A stretch of DNA of 64,000 bases, taken from positions 558,001-622,000 of the forward strand of contig NZ_JBNAGK010000001.1 in assembly GCF_049803835.1 (NCBI RefSeq), given 5' to 3'. Under the pieces are notes generated by a model, which was not told where the DNA came from, ran no database searches, and was given only the letters and a program-made list of their open reading frames with translations. The DNA is from Pacificoceanicola sp049803835 (GTDB lineage Bacteria > Pseudomonadota > Alphaproteobacteria > Rhodobacterales > Rhodobacteraceae). Position numbers and translations under genes: made by a program. This document shows positions 7,626 to 15,816 of this stretch, in pieces (the stretch's first letter is position 1; the number at the start of each line of letters is the position of its first letter).

Positions 7626-9355
7626 CGTACCCCTCCCAGTCCGCTGCTCTGGCGAATCTGCTGATGGTTCTGCACCACCTTCTTGAGCACTTCGTCCCGC
7701 GGGCCGAAGGCGACGGCGTTGCCGTTCTCCAGCATCAGCAGAAGGTCACATTCCTTGATGGCGGCGGGGCGGTGGGCCATGATGATCACGGACTTCCCTT
7801 CGCTCTTGAAGCCACGGATGGCGCGGTTGATCGCCTCCGATCCCTCGTTGTCGAGGTTGGAGTTCGGCTCGTCCAGCACCAGCAGCACCGGGTTGCCATA
7901 CATCGCCCTGGCCAGCCCGATGCGCTGCATCTGCCCGCCGGAAAGGCGCCCGCCCGTGGCCGTGACGCGGGTGTCGTAGCCGTCGGGCAGTTTCAGAATC
8001 ATCTCGTGCGCATCCGCCTTGCGGGCGGCCTCCACGACTTTTTCGGCGTCGGGCGCCTGCGAAAGGCGGGCGATATTCTCGGCAATGGTGCCGTCGAACA
8101 GCGTCACGCGCTGCGGCAGGTAGCCGACGTGCAGGCCGAGCGCTTCCGGTCCGTACTGGTCCAGCGTTGCGCCGTCGAGGCGCACCTTGCCGCCAGCCGG
8201 TCGCCAGACGCCGGTGATGGCGCGGGCCAGCGTCGACTTGCCCGAACCGGACGGGCCGATGACGCCGAGCGCCTTGCCCTGTGGCAGGAGGAAGTTGACC
8301 ATGCGCAGCGCCGCCTGCGCCTCGCCCGGCGGGACGATGGTGAGAGACTGCGCTTCGAGCTTTGCCGCGGGGCGGGGCAGGGCGGTGCGCGGGGCCTCGG
8401 GCGGCACCTCTCCGAGCAGTTGTGCGAGGTTCTTCCAGCCCTTGCGCGCCCCCTGCACCAGAGGCCACTGGCCGATGGCGAGTTCGATCGGCGCCAGGGC
8501 GCGGCCCATCAGGATGGAAGAGGCGATCATGGCGCCGGGCGTCAGCTCGCCGCGCAGCACGAGCCAGGCGCCCAGCCCTAGGATCGCCGATTGCAGAAGC
8601 AGCCGGAAGGTCCGGGTGATGGTACTGAAGGTGCCGGTCAGGTCGGCCGTGCCGATCTGCGCCTGCAAAGACGCCTTGCGGGCCGCTGTCCAGCGGGCGA
8701 AGGCATCCGGCCGCATGCCGAGCGCCGTCACCATCTCCGCCTCGGAACGGATCTGTTCGGCGGTGCGGTCGGCGCGGACGCTGGCAAGGTTGGTCTTGAG
8801 CGTCGGGGCCTTGGTGATCACCTGGTTCAGGAGCGTTACGAGGATCAGCACCGCGCCGCCGGCGAGCGCCAGCCAGCCCAGCCAGGGGTGAAACACCAGG
8901 ATCGCGGCGATGAACACCGGCGACCACGGCATGTCGAAGAAGCTCATCGCGACCGGCGAGGCGAGGAACCGCTGCACGGTTTCCAGATCGCGCACGCCGC
9001 TTTGCGCGATGGCGTCGTTCTGGACCGCCGAGCGGCGCAGCACCGCGTCGAAGACACGCAGGTCCAGAGCCGCCTGGAACCGGGCCGCGACCCGCGCCAT
9101 CACCCGGCCGCGAACATAATCCAGAAGGCCCATCATCGCGTAGAGAAACACCACCAGCACCGAGAGCGCCACCAGCGTCGCCTCTGAACGCGAGCCCAGT
9201 ACGCGGTCGTAGACCTGCAGCATGTAGAGCGGGCCGGTCAGCATCAGGATATTGACGAACAAGCTGAAAAGCGCCGCGAACCAGTAGTAGGGCCGGCTCT
9301 TCCGCCGGGCCGCGCGCAGCTCTTCGAGCCCCTGTCTGTAACTGTCCGTCTGCAT
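7622..9355 (-). CDS. Type I secretion system permease/ATPase (PrtD-like)
   Basis: The 577-aa protein fuses an ABC transmembrane domain (hydrophobic helices from about residue 24 to 285) to an ATPase domain with Walker A GPSGSGKS (367-374), signature LSGGQ (471-475) and Walker B LLVLDEP (491-497). It energises one-step export of unfolded proteins. There is no N-terminal C39-like domain, which fits the protease/S-layer exporter subtype. It is the first gene of a pair with the HlyD adaptor. Confidence 0.94.
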   Translation of the reverse strand: MQTDSYRQGLEELRAARRKSRPYYWFAALFSLFVNILMLTGPLYMLQVYDRVLGSRSEATLVALSVLVVFLYAMMGLLDYVRGRVMARVAARFQAALDLRVFDAVLRRSAVQNDAIAQSGVRDLETVQRFLASPVAMSFFDMPWSPVFIAAILVFHPWLGWLALAGGAVLILVTLLNQVITKAPTLKTNLASVRADRTAEQIRSEAEMVTALGMRPDAFARWTAARKASLQAQIGTADLTGTFSTITRTFRLLLQSAILGLGAWLVLRGELTPGAMIASSILMGRALAPIELAIGQWPLVQGARKGWKNLAQLLGEVPPEAPRTALPRPAAKLEAQSLTIVPPGEAQAALRMVNFLLPQGKALGVIGPSGSGKSTLARAITGVWRPAGGKVRLDGATLDQYGPEALGLHVGYLPQRVTLFDGTIAENIARLSQAPDAEKVVEAARKADAHEMILKLPDGYDTRVTATGGRLSGGQMQRIGLARAMYGNPVLLVLDEPNSNLDNEGSEAINRAIRGFKSEGKSVIIMAHRPAAIKECDLLLMLENGNAVAFGPRDEVLKKVVQNHQQIRQSSGLGGVR

Positions 9356-9504
9356 CAGCGGAAGTCCGCCTCCGTTGTGTCAGAGTCCCCGTTTGCGGTG
9401 GCATGCCGCGTGGATTTGGGGTCCTGTCTCCATTGTGTCACAAGATCATTGAAACGAGTTCTCACTGTTGGGTGCCTCGCGAAATGATTTTATGTACGCT
9501 TTTA

Positions 9505-9528
9505 GGAAACCTTGGGGGGTTTCCCAAG
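9505..9528 (+). other. Alternative hairpins in the mlaA leader
   Basis: Two mutually exclusive stem-loops overlap here: GGAAACC (9505-9511) with GGTTTCC (9518-9524), and CTTGGG (9511-9516) with CCCAAG (9523-9528). They lie 24 nt upstream of the mlaA ATG. A regulatory role is only a possibility. Confidence 0.35.
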
Positions 9529-9551
9529 AGAATTGAAGAGAGCTGCCGAAG

Positions 9552-10304
9552 ATGCGTCATGCCCGTGTGATTTTTACTGGCCTCCTGTTGGTGACATTGG
9601 CCGCCTGTTCCGTGCCGGGCCCGGGCGGTGCACCGGACGGGATCAACGATCCGCACGAGGCGACCAATCGGAAGATCCACGCCTTCAACCGCAAGACCGA
9701 CAAACGCTCGATCAACGGAGCCGGCGCGATCTATGCGAATGGCGTGCCGAAGGGCATCCAGCGCAACATCTCGAACTTTGCCGACACCTACGCCACGCCC
9801 GGTTATGTCGTGAACCAGGTGCTGCAGGGCCGCCCGGGCCGGGCAACCACGAACACCGTCCGGTTCCTGATCAACGCAACGCTGGGATTCGGCGGTCTCG
9901 CGGACGTCGCCGCGGATCTGGGGATCGAGGAAGACGATACCGATTTCGGCGAGACGCTGCATGTCTGGGGTGTGCCGGAAGGGGCCTACCAGGAGCTGCC
10001 GATCCTCGGGCCGTCCACCGAGCGGGATACTGCCGGGCGCGTCGTCGACCTCTTCACCAATCCGCTCGGCTATGTCATCCCGTCGCCGGAAAAATACGCC
10101 GGCACCATCGCGACCTATCTCGACAAGCTCGGCAAGCGGGCTAACTACTCGGACACTTATGACTCGATTGTCCACGAAAGCGCGGATTCCTATGCGCAGC
10201 TGCGGCTTATCTACCTGCAGAACCGCCGGTATGAACTCGGCGGCACCGAGGGTGCGGACAGCAGTTTCGTGGACCCGGAATCCATCGACACGGAGGGTTT
10301 CTGA
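9552..10304 (+). CDS. mlaA: MlaA (VacJ) family outer-membrane lipoprotein
   Basis: The 250-aa precursor has a lipoprotein signal with lipobox LAAC (Cys19). The family-typical DPHEATNRKIHAFN segment is near residue 34, and the central region (about 95-170, RFLINATLGFGGLADVA then ETLHVWGVPEGAY) is diagnostic of MlaA. MlaA removes misplaced phospholipids from the outer leaflet of the outer membrane. It is followed immediately by an MlaC-like gene, which supports the pathway assignment. The MlaFEDB inner-membrane components are not in the window. Confidence 0.93.
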   Translation: MRHARVIFTGLLLVTLAACSVPGPGGAPDGINDPHEATNRKIHAFNRKTDKRSINGAGAIYANGVPKGIQRNISNFADTYATPGYVVNQVLQGRPGRATTNTVRFLINATLGFGGLADVAADLGIEEDDTDFGETLHVWGVPEGAYQELPILGPSTERDTAGRVVDLFTNPLGYVIPSPEKYAGTIATYLDKLGKRANYSDTYDSIVHESADSYAQLRLIYLQNRRYELGGTEGADSSFVDPESIDTEGF

Positions 10305-10904
10305 ATGAAACCGATGCTGCTCAGCCGTCGTGGCTTTGCATTTGGATCGCTGGCGGCCCTTGCGTCCACCACGGCTTTTCCCGCACTTGCAGCGACGGCA
10401 GCGCAGGCCGAAGCGCTGGTCGGCAAGCTCGTCAAGGACATCAACACGGTCATCGCTTCGGGCAAGTCCGAGAGCGGGATGATCGCGGACTTCGAACGTA
10501 TCTTCAAGAAATACGCCGACCTGCCGACCATCGCCGCCACGGCGCTCGGCGCGGACGGGCGGCGGGCGACATCGGCGCAGAAGAAGGCGTTCACCGATGC
10601 CTTTACCGGCTACATCTCGCGCAAGTACGGACGCCGGTTCCGCGAGTTCATCGGGGGTGAAATCCGGGTGACCGGATCGAAGTCCGTGAAGAACGCCTTC
10701 GAGGTTCAGGGCATCATGACCCTGCGCAACGAAGCGCCGTTCGACGTGAGCTTCTTTGTCGGACAGAGCAGCGGAAAATTCTACAACCTCTATCTGGAGG
10801 GCGTGAACATGCTGCTGACCGAGCGGACCGAGATCGGCGCGATGCTGGACAAGCGGCGCGGCGACATCGACGCGATGATCGCGGATCTGCGCAAGGCCGG
10901 GTGA
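10305..10904 (+). CDS. MlaC/Ttg2D family periplasmic phospholipid-binding protein
   Basis: The 199-aa protein begins with a twin-arginine-like signal (SRRGFAFGSL, residues 7-16) ending near AALAA, and has an MlaC fold with the typical IFKKYADLPTIA segment. MlaC shuttles phospholipid between outer-membrane MlaA and the inner-membrane Mla ABC transporter. The ATG directly abuts the mlaA stop, so the two form a tight operon closed by a strong terminator. Confidence 0.88.
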   Translation: MKPMLLSRRGFAFGSLAALASTTAFPALAATAAQAEALVGKLVKDINTVIASGKSESGMIADFERIFKKYADLPTIAATALGADGRRATSAQKKAFTDAFTGYISRKYGRRFREFIGGEIRVTGSKSVKNAFEVQGIMTLRNEAPFDVSFFVGQSSGKFYNLYLEGVNMLLTERTEIGAMLDKRRGDIDAMIADLRKAG

Positions 10905-10922
10905 TCGCCGCGCCGGGAAAGC

Positions 10923-10955
10923 AAAAGCCCCCGCGCCGATGGCAGGGGGCTTTTT
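10923..10955. terminator. Bidirectional Rho-independent terminator between mlaC-like and dehydrogenase genes
   Basis: AAAAGCCCCC (10923-10932) pairs with GGGGGCTTTT (10945-10954) around a 12-nt loop. The A-run and T-run make it work for both converging genes. Confidence 0.88.
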
Positions 10956-10972
10956 CGTGATTTGCGGGACGC

Positions 10973-12019
10973 TCAGGCGCCTTCGAACATCAGGTGCACC
11001 TTGACCGCCTTTGCCCGGTCGCCTGCGGTCTCGAACGCCGCCTTGGCGTCCTCCAGCGCGAATTGCCCCGTCACCATCGGCTTGACGCTCAGCCCGCCGG
11101 TGCGGATCAGCCGCACCGCCTCGTTGAACTCGAAATGGCGGAAGCGCTGCGTGCCCTGCCAGGTCAGCTCCTTGCCGACGATGGAACTCAGCGGCACGGA
11201 GGCCTGCCCGCCGGTGCCGACCTGCACGATGCGGCCCTGTGGCCGGATCGCCGCCATGGCGCCGACGATCGCAGGGGTCGCGCCGGAGCATTCGAAGACC
11301 ACGTCGAAATGGCCCTTGCCCGCGCTGAAACGCTCCATCCTCGCTGCGTCCCGGCCCATGTTGATCACCTCCGTCGCGCCCATGGCCTCGGCGACTCCAA
11401 GCGGTACGTCCTGAAGATCGGTCGTAACGATCTCCGCTGCGCCAGCCTGGGCCGCAACCGCCGTGCACAGGGCTCCGATCGGACCCGCGCCCGTGACCAG
11501 AACCCGCTTGCCCAACAGGTCACCCGCCATGTGCCGCGCGTGCAGGCAGACCGCCAGTGGCTCCGCGCAGGCGGCGGCGCTCATGTCGGCGTCACCCACC
11601 GGCACACATTGGTCCGCCTCCACCACGATCCGGTCGCGGAACAATCCTTCGTAATGTGGAACGCGCATCGCGGAGCCGCGGAAGCGCATGTCGAGGCAAT
11701 GGGTGGTCATGCCCTTTACGCAGTACTCACACGCCATGCAGGGCCGAGACGGGTTGATCGCGACACGAGTGCCGACGGTCAGCCCCTCGACGCCCTCTCC
11801 CAAGGCAACAACGGTTCCCGCCGCCTCATGCCCGAGGATCATCGACCCGTTGATCCGGTACGGCCCGAAGCCGAAATCGTGATAGTAATGCAGGTCGGAG
11901 CCGCAAATGCCCCCGGCCCCGACCGCTACCATCACCTCGCCCGCTCCGGGGGCCTCGATGGGCATGGTCTCGACCCGGATGTCGTGAACGTCTCTGATGC
12001 GGCAAACGCGCGTGTCCAT
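10973..12019 (-). CDS. Zinc-dependent MDR dehydrogenase, L-idonate 5-dehydrogenase-like
   Basis: The 348-aa medium-chain dehydrogenase has catalytic zinc ligands Cys39 and His64-Glu65 (GHE), the four structural-zinc cysteines 94, 97, 100 and 108, and a Rossmann VTGAGPIGAL motif. The GGICGSDLHYYHDFG and NPSRPC segments resemble L-idonate 5-dehydrogenase (L-idonate to 5-ketogluconate), but related sorbitol and threonine dehydrogenases cannot be excluded. The GntR/FadR regulator just upstream is co-oriented, so this is its likely target. Confidence 0.85.
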   Translation of the reverse strand: MDTRVCRIRDVHDIRVETMPIEAPGAGEVMVAVGAGGICGSDLHYYHDFGFGPYRINGSMILGHEAAGTVVALGEGVEGLTVGTRVAINPSRPCMACEYCVKGMTTHCLDMRFRGSAMRVPHYEGLFRDRIVVEADQCVPVGDADMSAAACAEPLAVCLHARHMAGDLLGKRVLVTGAGPIGALCTAVAAQAGAAEIVTTDLQDVPLGVAEAMGATEVINMGRDAARMERFSAGKGHFDVVFECSGATPAIVGAMAAIRPQGRIVQVGTGGQASVPLSSIVGKELTWQGTQRFRHFEFNEAVRLIRTGGLSVKPMVTGQFALEDAKAAFETAGDRAKAVKVHLMFEGA

Positions 12020-12046
12020 TGTCTTGTCCTTTGTGCCTGCGCGGGA

Positions 12047-12817
12047 TCAGTCCCGCGCCTTCTCCCGTTCAAGCCGCTGACGGGCAATGTCTTCGTTGGC
12101 CTCCGCCTTGCGGTCGGCGTACAGCGCCTCCTCGACGTAGGTGAGATGCCGCTCCACCGCCTTCCGGGCAGCGGCCGCGTCCCGAGCCTGCAGCGCGTCA
12201 TTGATGGATCTGTGCTGCTCAAGCAAGGCCTCCCGCGTGTGCCGCTGACGGAACATGATCTTGCGATTGTAGAACACGCCCTCGCGCAGAAGCTGGTACA
12301 TGGACCGCATCATATGCAGCATGATGACGTTGTGACTGGCCTCGATGATGGCCAGATGAAAGTCCGCGTCGAGCCGGGCCTCGTCGTCCGGATTGCGCTT
12401 GCCATGGGCGGCGCACATCTTGTCGAACAGCTGCTGGATGACCGCGAGATCAACGTCCGTGCCGTATTCGGCGGCCCGCTCGGCGGCGAGCCCCTCCATG
12501 TCGCGGCGGAATGACAGGTAATCGAAGACCGCCTCGTCGTGGCCCTTGAACAGCTGGATCAGGGCCTCGGAAAAGGCGCTGCCCAGCACGTCGGTGACAT
12601 AGATCCCCGCACCGGCGCGGCTGGTGAGCAATCCGCGGTCCTGCAATTCGGCGATGGCTTCGCGCAGGCTCGGTCGGGACACGGCGAGCTGCTCGGCCAG
12701 GGCGCGTTCCGCAGGGAGCCGTTCGCCGGGACGCAGGATTCCACGCAGGATCAGCCGCTCGATCTGCCGCACCACGGCGGTCGAGAGCTTTTCGGGCTGA
12801 ACGGGGCGGAAGGGCAT
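12047..12817 (-). CDS. GntR-family regulator, FadR/FCD subfamily
   Basis: The 256-aa protein has an N-terminal winged helix (about residues 10-75, with GERLPAERALAEQLAVSRPSL) and a C-terminal all-helical FCD ligand-binding domain whose LDADFHLAI, EQHRSI and VERHLTYV histidines could bind a metal. Such regulators usually respond to small organic acids or sugar acids. It lies 28 nt upstream of the idonate-type dehydrogenase on the same strand, suggesting co-transcription and a sugar-acid effector (inference). Its own promoter overlaps a palindromic operator at 12833-12853. Confidence 0.92.
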   Translation of the reverse strand: MPFRPVQPEKLSTAVVRQIERLILRGILRPGERLPAERALAEQLAVSRPSLREAIAELQDRGLLTSRAGAGIYVTDVLGSAFSEALIQLFKGHDEAVFDYLSFRRDMEGLAAERAAEYGTDVDLAVIQQLFDKMCAAHGKRNPDDEARLDADFHLAIIEASHNVIMLHMMRSMYQLLREGVFYNRKIMFRQRHTREALLEQHRSINDALQARDAAAARKAVERHLTYVEEALYADRKAEANEDIARQRLEREKARD

Positions 12818-12832
12818 GGCTCACCTGTCGAA

Positions 12833-12853
12833 TTGGTCAAATGATATGACCAA
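12833..12853. promoter_or_regulatory. Palindromic operator of the GntR regulator
   Basis: TTGGTCA-N7-TGACCAA is a perfect 7-bp inverted repeat, 16 nt upstream of the regulator ATG. TTGGT/ACCAA half-sites are common for FadR-type GntR proteins, although the 7-bp spacer here is longer than in many known sites. It covers the predicted -10 box, so binding should repress. Confidence 0.65.
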
Positions 12854-12869
12854 AGGGCGCGAGGGGCAA
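12841..12869 (-). promoter_or_regulatory. Promoter of the GntR regulator and dehydrogenase
   Basis: On the minus strand TTGCCC (12869-12864) is followed after exactly 17 bp by TATCAT (12846-12841). Transcription would start roughly 15-20 nt before the ATG, giving a very short leader. Confidence 0.55.
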
Positions 12870-12876
12870 GCCGGGC

Positions 12877-12900
12877 GCAAATTCCGTCAACGGAATTTGC
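12877..12900. repeat. Perfect 24-bp inverted repeat
   Basis: GCAAATTCCGT and ACGGAATTTGC are perfect 11-bp arms separated by CA. The repeat lies between moaE and the GntR promoter and runs into AAAAATCCCCGAG. It may be the AT-rich half of the dispersed intergenic element, or a second operator. Confidence 0.6.
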
Positions 12901-12926
12901 AAAAATCCCCGAGTATTTTTGGTTGC
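12901..12926 (+). repeat. Dispersed intergenic element, tail fragment
   Basis: ATCCCCGAGTATTTTTGG is the CCCC-GxG-TATTT tail of the dispersed family without the GC-rich hairpin, directly after the AT-rich inverted repeat. The same arrangement occurs at 31106-31187. Confidence 0.55.
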
Positions 12927-12930
12927 GCCC

Positions 12931-13374
12931 CTACCAGCGATCCAGGGCAGCCTCGTCCTCGTCCTTCGCTGCGACCCAGGAGTCTCCGGACCCGCCGTAT
13001 TCCTTCTTCCAGAAGGGCGCGCGGGACTTGAGGTAGTCCATGAGGTACTCCGCCGCCTCGAAGGCATCCTTGCGATGCGGGGCGGCGGTGGCGACCATCA
13101 TGATCTTCTCGCCGGGAGTCATCCGGCCATAGCGGTGAATCACCAGCACATCCCCGAGCGACCAGCGCTGCACCGCCTCGGCGGCGATCGTCTGCAGCGC
13201 CTTCTGCGTCATGCCCGGGTAATGCTCGATCTCCATCGCGTCGAGGTCGCCCGACGCAAGGTCCCGCACGATTCCGGTGAAGGTCACCACGGCACCCATA
13301 TCGTGGCGGCCGCTGGCAAAGGCCTCCGCCTCGTTGCCGAAGTCGAACGGGTCTTCCTGCACGACGACGCGCAT
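12931..13374 (-). CDS. moaE: Molybdopterin synthase catalytic subunit MoaE
   Basis: The 147-aa protein converts precursor Z (cPMP) to molybdopterin using sulfur from MoaD. The family motifs are visible: FTGIVRD near residue 32, HRYG at 80-83, and the Lys-rich active-site loop around 116-124 (KSRAPFWKK). MoaD is encoded immediately upstream with a 3-nt gap, so the two subunits are made together. Confidence 0.96.
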   Translation of the reverse strand: MRVVVQEDPFDFGNEAEAFASGRHDMGAVVTFTGIVRDLASGDLDAMEIEHYPGMTQKALQTIAAEAVQRWSLGDVLVIHRYGRMTPGEKIMMVATAAPHRKDAFEAAEYLMDYLKSRAPFWKKEYGGSGDSWVAAKDEDEAALDRW

Positions 13375-13377
13375 GGC

Positions 13378-13623
13378 TCAGCCCCCGGTCATCGGCGGGA
13401 AGAAGGCGACTTCCCGGGCCCCCACGATGGAGGCGTCGAAATCCGTCAGGTCCTGATCCACGGCCACCCGTAGCGCCGTCAGGTCCGAAAAGGCCACGGC
13501 ATATCGCTCCTCGCGGGCCGACAACTCCGCGACCAGTTCCGCCACGGTCCCGGCCGCGGTTTCCACCCGCTCCTTCGGCAGGCCGATGCGCTCGCGCACC
13601 CAGGCGAAATACAGCACGTCCAT
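13378..13623 (-). CDS. moaD: Molybdopterin synthase sulfur-carrier subunit MoaD
   Basis: This is an 81-aa ubiquitin-like protein ending in the essential Gly-Gly (PPMTGG, 76-81) that is thiocarboxylated and donates sulfur to MoaE. The N-terminal VLYFAWVRERIG is typical. It sits one nucleotide after pgsA and just before moaE. Confidence 0.95.
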   Translation of the reverse strand: MDVLYFAWVRERIGLPKERVETAAGTVAELVAELSAREERYAVAFSDLTALRVAVDQDLTDFDASIVGAREVAFFPPMTGG

Positions 13624-13624
13624 G

Positions 13625-14290
13625 TCAGCGTTCCTCCTTCAGGAAGGGCAGGGCCTTCCGGAAATAGTCCCACCCGGTGATCAGTGTCAGCGCTGCGGCG
13701 ATCCACAGCAGGACCAGCCCGACATTCCCGGCCCAGACCATCCCGGCGTATTTCCAGCGCAGGCCCAGCCTATCCTCGACCTCGCCGTCAAGGATAGCCC
13801 CGACCATGGTCTCGTCCATGCCGAAGATGCTCATGCCGAGGTAATGTTCGAACACCCCCTGGGCAAACAGCACCGCGATCGCGGTCATCTGCAGCGTGGT
13901 TTTCCACTTGGCCAGTTGCGTGACCTTCAACGTCCCCGCCACGTCGCCGAGGTACTCGCGCAGACCGGAGACGAAGACCTCGCGGAACAGGATGAAGGTG
14001 GCCGGCAGGACCAGCCAGGGCGACATCGAGGAATAGCCGACGATGACCATGAGGGCGATCACCACCATGGCCTTGTCCGCTATCGGATCGAGCATGGCGC
14101 CGATCTTGGTCTGCTGCTTCCACGCCCGCGCGAGATAGCCGTCGAACCAATCCGTGATGGAGGCGGTCAGGAACAGCAGAAGCGCGGCCCAGTCCGCGTA
14201 GGGGCGGTGGAAATAGAGAAACATCACCGCCACGCCGGGCGCGGCGAGCAGGCGCAAGACCGTCAGGATATTGGGCAGGGTCCATTTCAT
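13625..14290 (-). CDS. pgsA: CDP-diacylglycerol-glycerol-3-phosphate 3-phosphatidyltransferase
   Basis: The 221-aa inner-membrane enzyme makes phosphatidylglycerophosphate. It has the complete CDP-alcohol phosphotransferase signature DxxDGxxAR(x8)GxxxDxxxD spanning residues 47-72, and several hydrophobic helices. The N-terminal WTLPNILTVLR segment is characteristic of PgsA. It is the first gene of the pgsA-moaD-moaE unit. Confidence 0.96.
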   Translation of the reverse strand: MKWTLPNILTVLRLLAAPGVAVMFLYFHRPYADWAALLLFLTASITDWFDGYLARAWKQQTKIGAMLDPIADKAMVVIALMVIVGYSSMSPWLVLPATFILFREVFVSGLREYLGDVAGTLKVTQLAKWKTTLQMTAIAVLFAQGVFEHYLGMSIFGMDETMVGAILDGEVEDRLGLRWKYAGMVWAGNVGLVLLWIAAALTLITGWDYFRKALPFLKEER

Positions 14291-14348
14291 CGCCCCTTAC
14301 CTATCGCGGATCGGAGGACGGGGGAAGATGGCTTCAAATGGCGTATCT

Positions 14349-15083
14349 TCAATGCGTCTTTGCCTGTCGGGCGAGCAGGTCGACAAACGCGCCCCGGGCG
14401 GCGGGCAGTGGCGCATCGCCGAGGCTTGCAGCCAGATGATGCTCCAGGAAATGCCCGGTGGTGCCGAGCGCAGTCACGATCTGTGCATCCTCCGCCGCGC
14501 CGCGCCCCAGCAGGACCTCCGGCAGGGGCAGAAGCCGGTCGGCCCAGTCTCCGGCCCCGGCCCTCGACACCGCCCGCCCGCTCTTCGGCGAGACATAGAC
14601 CAGGTCTTCCGTCGTGCCCGTCGCCGCGCAGCGCGTGAGGTCGAGCGCGAAGCCCATCTCTTCGAGCAGCGCCAGTTCCCAGCGCAGGTAGGCCAACGGC
14701 CAGAGATCCGGCTGGCCGAGCAGGTCCAGCAACGTCTCGCTGCGATGATAGAGCGGCGAGTGCGCCTCCCGCTCCGGCAGGCAGAAGGAGAGCAAGGCCA
14801 GAACCGCGTTCATGCCCGCAAGGGACAGGCGGCTGGCCATTGCCAGATGCGCACGTGCGCGCTCCGGCTCGACGGTTAACGCGCCTATGTGGTCGTCCAG
14901 CCGTGCCTTCCACGTCAGATCAAGCTGCGCCCCGGGTTGCAGATGCGGGGTCATCCGGCGCGATGTGCCCCCCCTCAAGACCCCGAAATGGCGCCCGTGC
15001 TCCGGGGTGAAGACCTCCAGGATCAGGGAGTTTTCGCCATGTTTTCGAGTGCCGAGCAGGATGCCCGTGTCGCGCCATTCCAT
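14349..15083 (-). CDS. recO: DNA repair protein RecO
   Basis: The 244-aa product begins MEWRDTGILLGTRKHGENS, the usual RecO OB-fold start, which supports the ATG at 15083 rather than an upstream in-frame ATG. The C-terminal helical part contains the conserved YLRWELALLEEMGF and LDLTRCAATG segments. RecO loads RecA onto SSB-coated DNA in the RecFOR pathway. In many alphaproteobacteria it follows era, but here two genes lie between them. Confidence 0.94.
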   Translation of the reverse strand: MEWRDTGILLGTRKHGENSLILEVFTPEHGRHFGVLRGGTSRRMTPHLQPGAQLDLTWKARLDDHIGALTVEPERARAHLAMASRLSLAGMNAVLALLSFCLPEREAHSPLYHRSETLLDLLGQPDLWPLAYLRWELALLEEMGFALDLTRCAATGTTEDLVYVSPKSGRAVSRAGAGDWADRLLPLPEVLLGRGAAEDAQIVTALGTTGHFLEHHLAASLGDAPLPAARGAFVDLLARQAKTH

Positions 15084-15162
15084 GACGGCGACTATCGGTG
15101 GAAGATCGGTCCCTGACAAGGATTTGACTTGCGTGCCGCGCCGGTCTGCCCAAACTGGCCGC

Positions 15163-15816
15163 ATGAGCCCGTACCCGCTTCACGCCCGTGTCCTCGCCGC
15201 GCTGATCGCCCTGCTCGCGGCGGCATCCGTGGTGATGAACAGCTATCTCGGCCTGTTGCGGCATCCGGACGGCGGCGTGCTGGCCGAAGCCTGGCGCAGC
15301 GGGCGCTACTTCACCATCCTGACGACTTCCATTGTCGCCCTGACCTTTGCCAGGGTGGCCCTGACGGGACGCCTGTCGCAGGGATGGGCCGGGGGCATCG
15401 CGCTCTGGTGTGCCATTGTCGGCATCGTCTACCACGCGCTTCTGGCCCGCGAGTTGTCGGGGCTGCGGCTCTGGATCGACCATGGCATGCATACGGCGGT
15501 GCCGCTTGGCGTGGCGGCATGGTGGCTGGCCTTCGCCGCGAAGGATGCGCTGAACTATCGCCATGCGCTGTACTGGCTCGGCTGGCCGGGCCTTTACATG
15601 GCCTATGCCCTGCTGCGCGGCGAGGTCGACGGGCGGCACCCGTATTTCTTTCTCGATCCGCCGCTGATCGGCTGGCCAAAGGTGCTGATGTGGATTCCGA
15701 CGCTGGCACTGGTGTTCTGGCTGGCCGGTATGGGGCAGATCTGGATAGCCAAAAGGCTCAGCCGAGGCCGTCCTGATCGAGCAGATGCCGGCCCGAGCGG
15801 TCTTCAACCTCGATGA
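15163..15816 (+). CDS. Pr6Pr-family integral membrane protein
   Basis: The 217-aa protein has about six membrane helices (from roughly residues 8-25, 47-65, 75-95, 105-125, 135-150 and 175-195) and a conserved-looking WIDHGMHTAVPLG segment with polar residues in the membrane. This matches the Pr6Pr family, whose function is not established. No ribosome site stands out. The 3' end overlaps the convergent DUF1491 gene by 59 nt, so the last residues (RPDRADAGPSGLQPR) are antisense to it. Confidence 0.78.
   Translation: MSPYPLHARVLAALIALLAAASVVMNSYLGLLRHPDGGVLAEAWRSGRYFTILTTSIVALTFARVALTGRLSQGWAGGIALWCAIVGIVYHALLARELSGLRLWIDHGMHTAVPLGVAAWWLAFAAKDALNYRHALYWLGWPGLYMAYALLRGEVDGRHPYFFLDPPLIGWPKVLMWIPTLALVFWLAGMGQIWIAKRLSRGRPDRADAGPSGLQPR

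Noticed and set aside
5610..7664. A 684-codon plus-strand open frame
   Set aside because: It is antisense to the RidA and HlyD genes, has no family resemblance, and is a by-product of GC-rich codon bias on the opposite strand.
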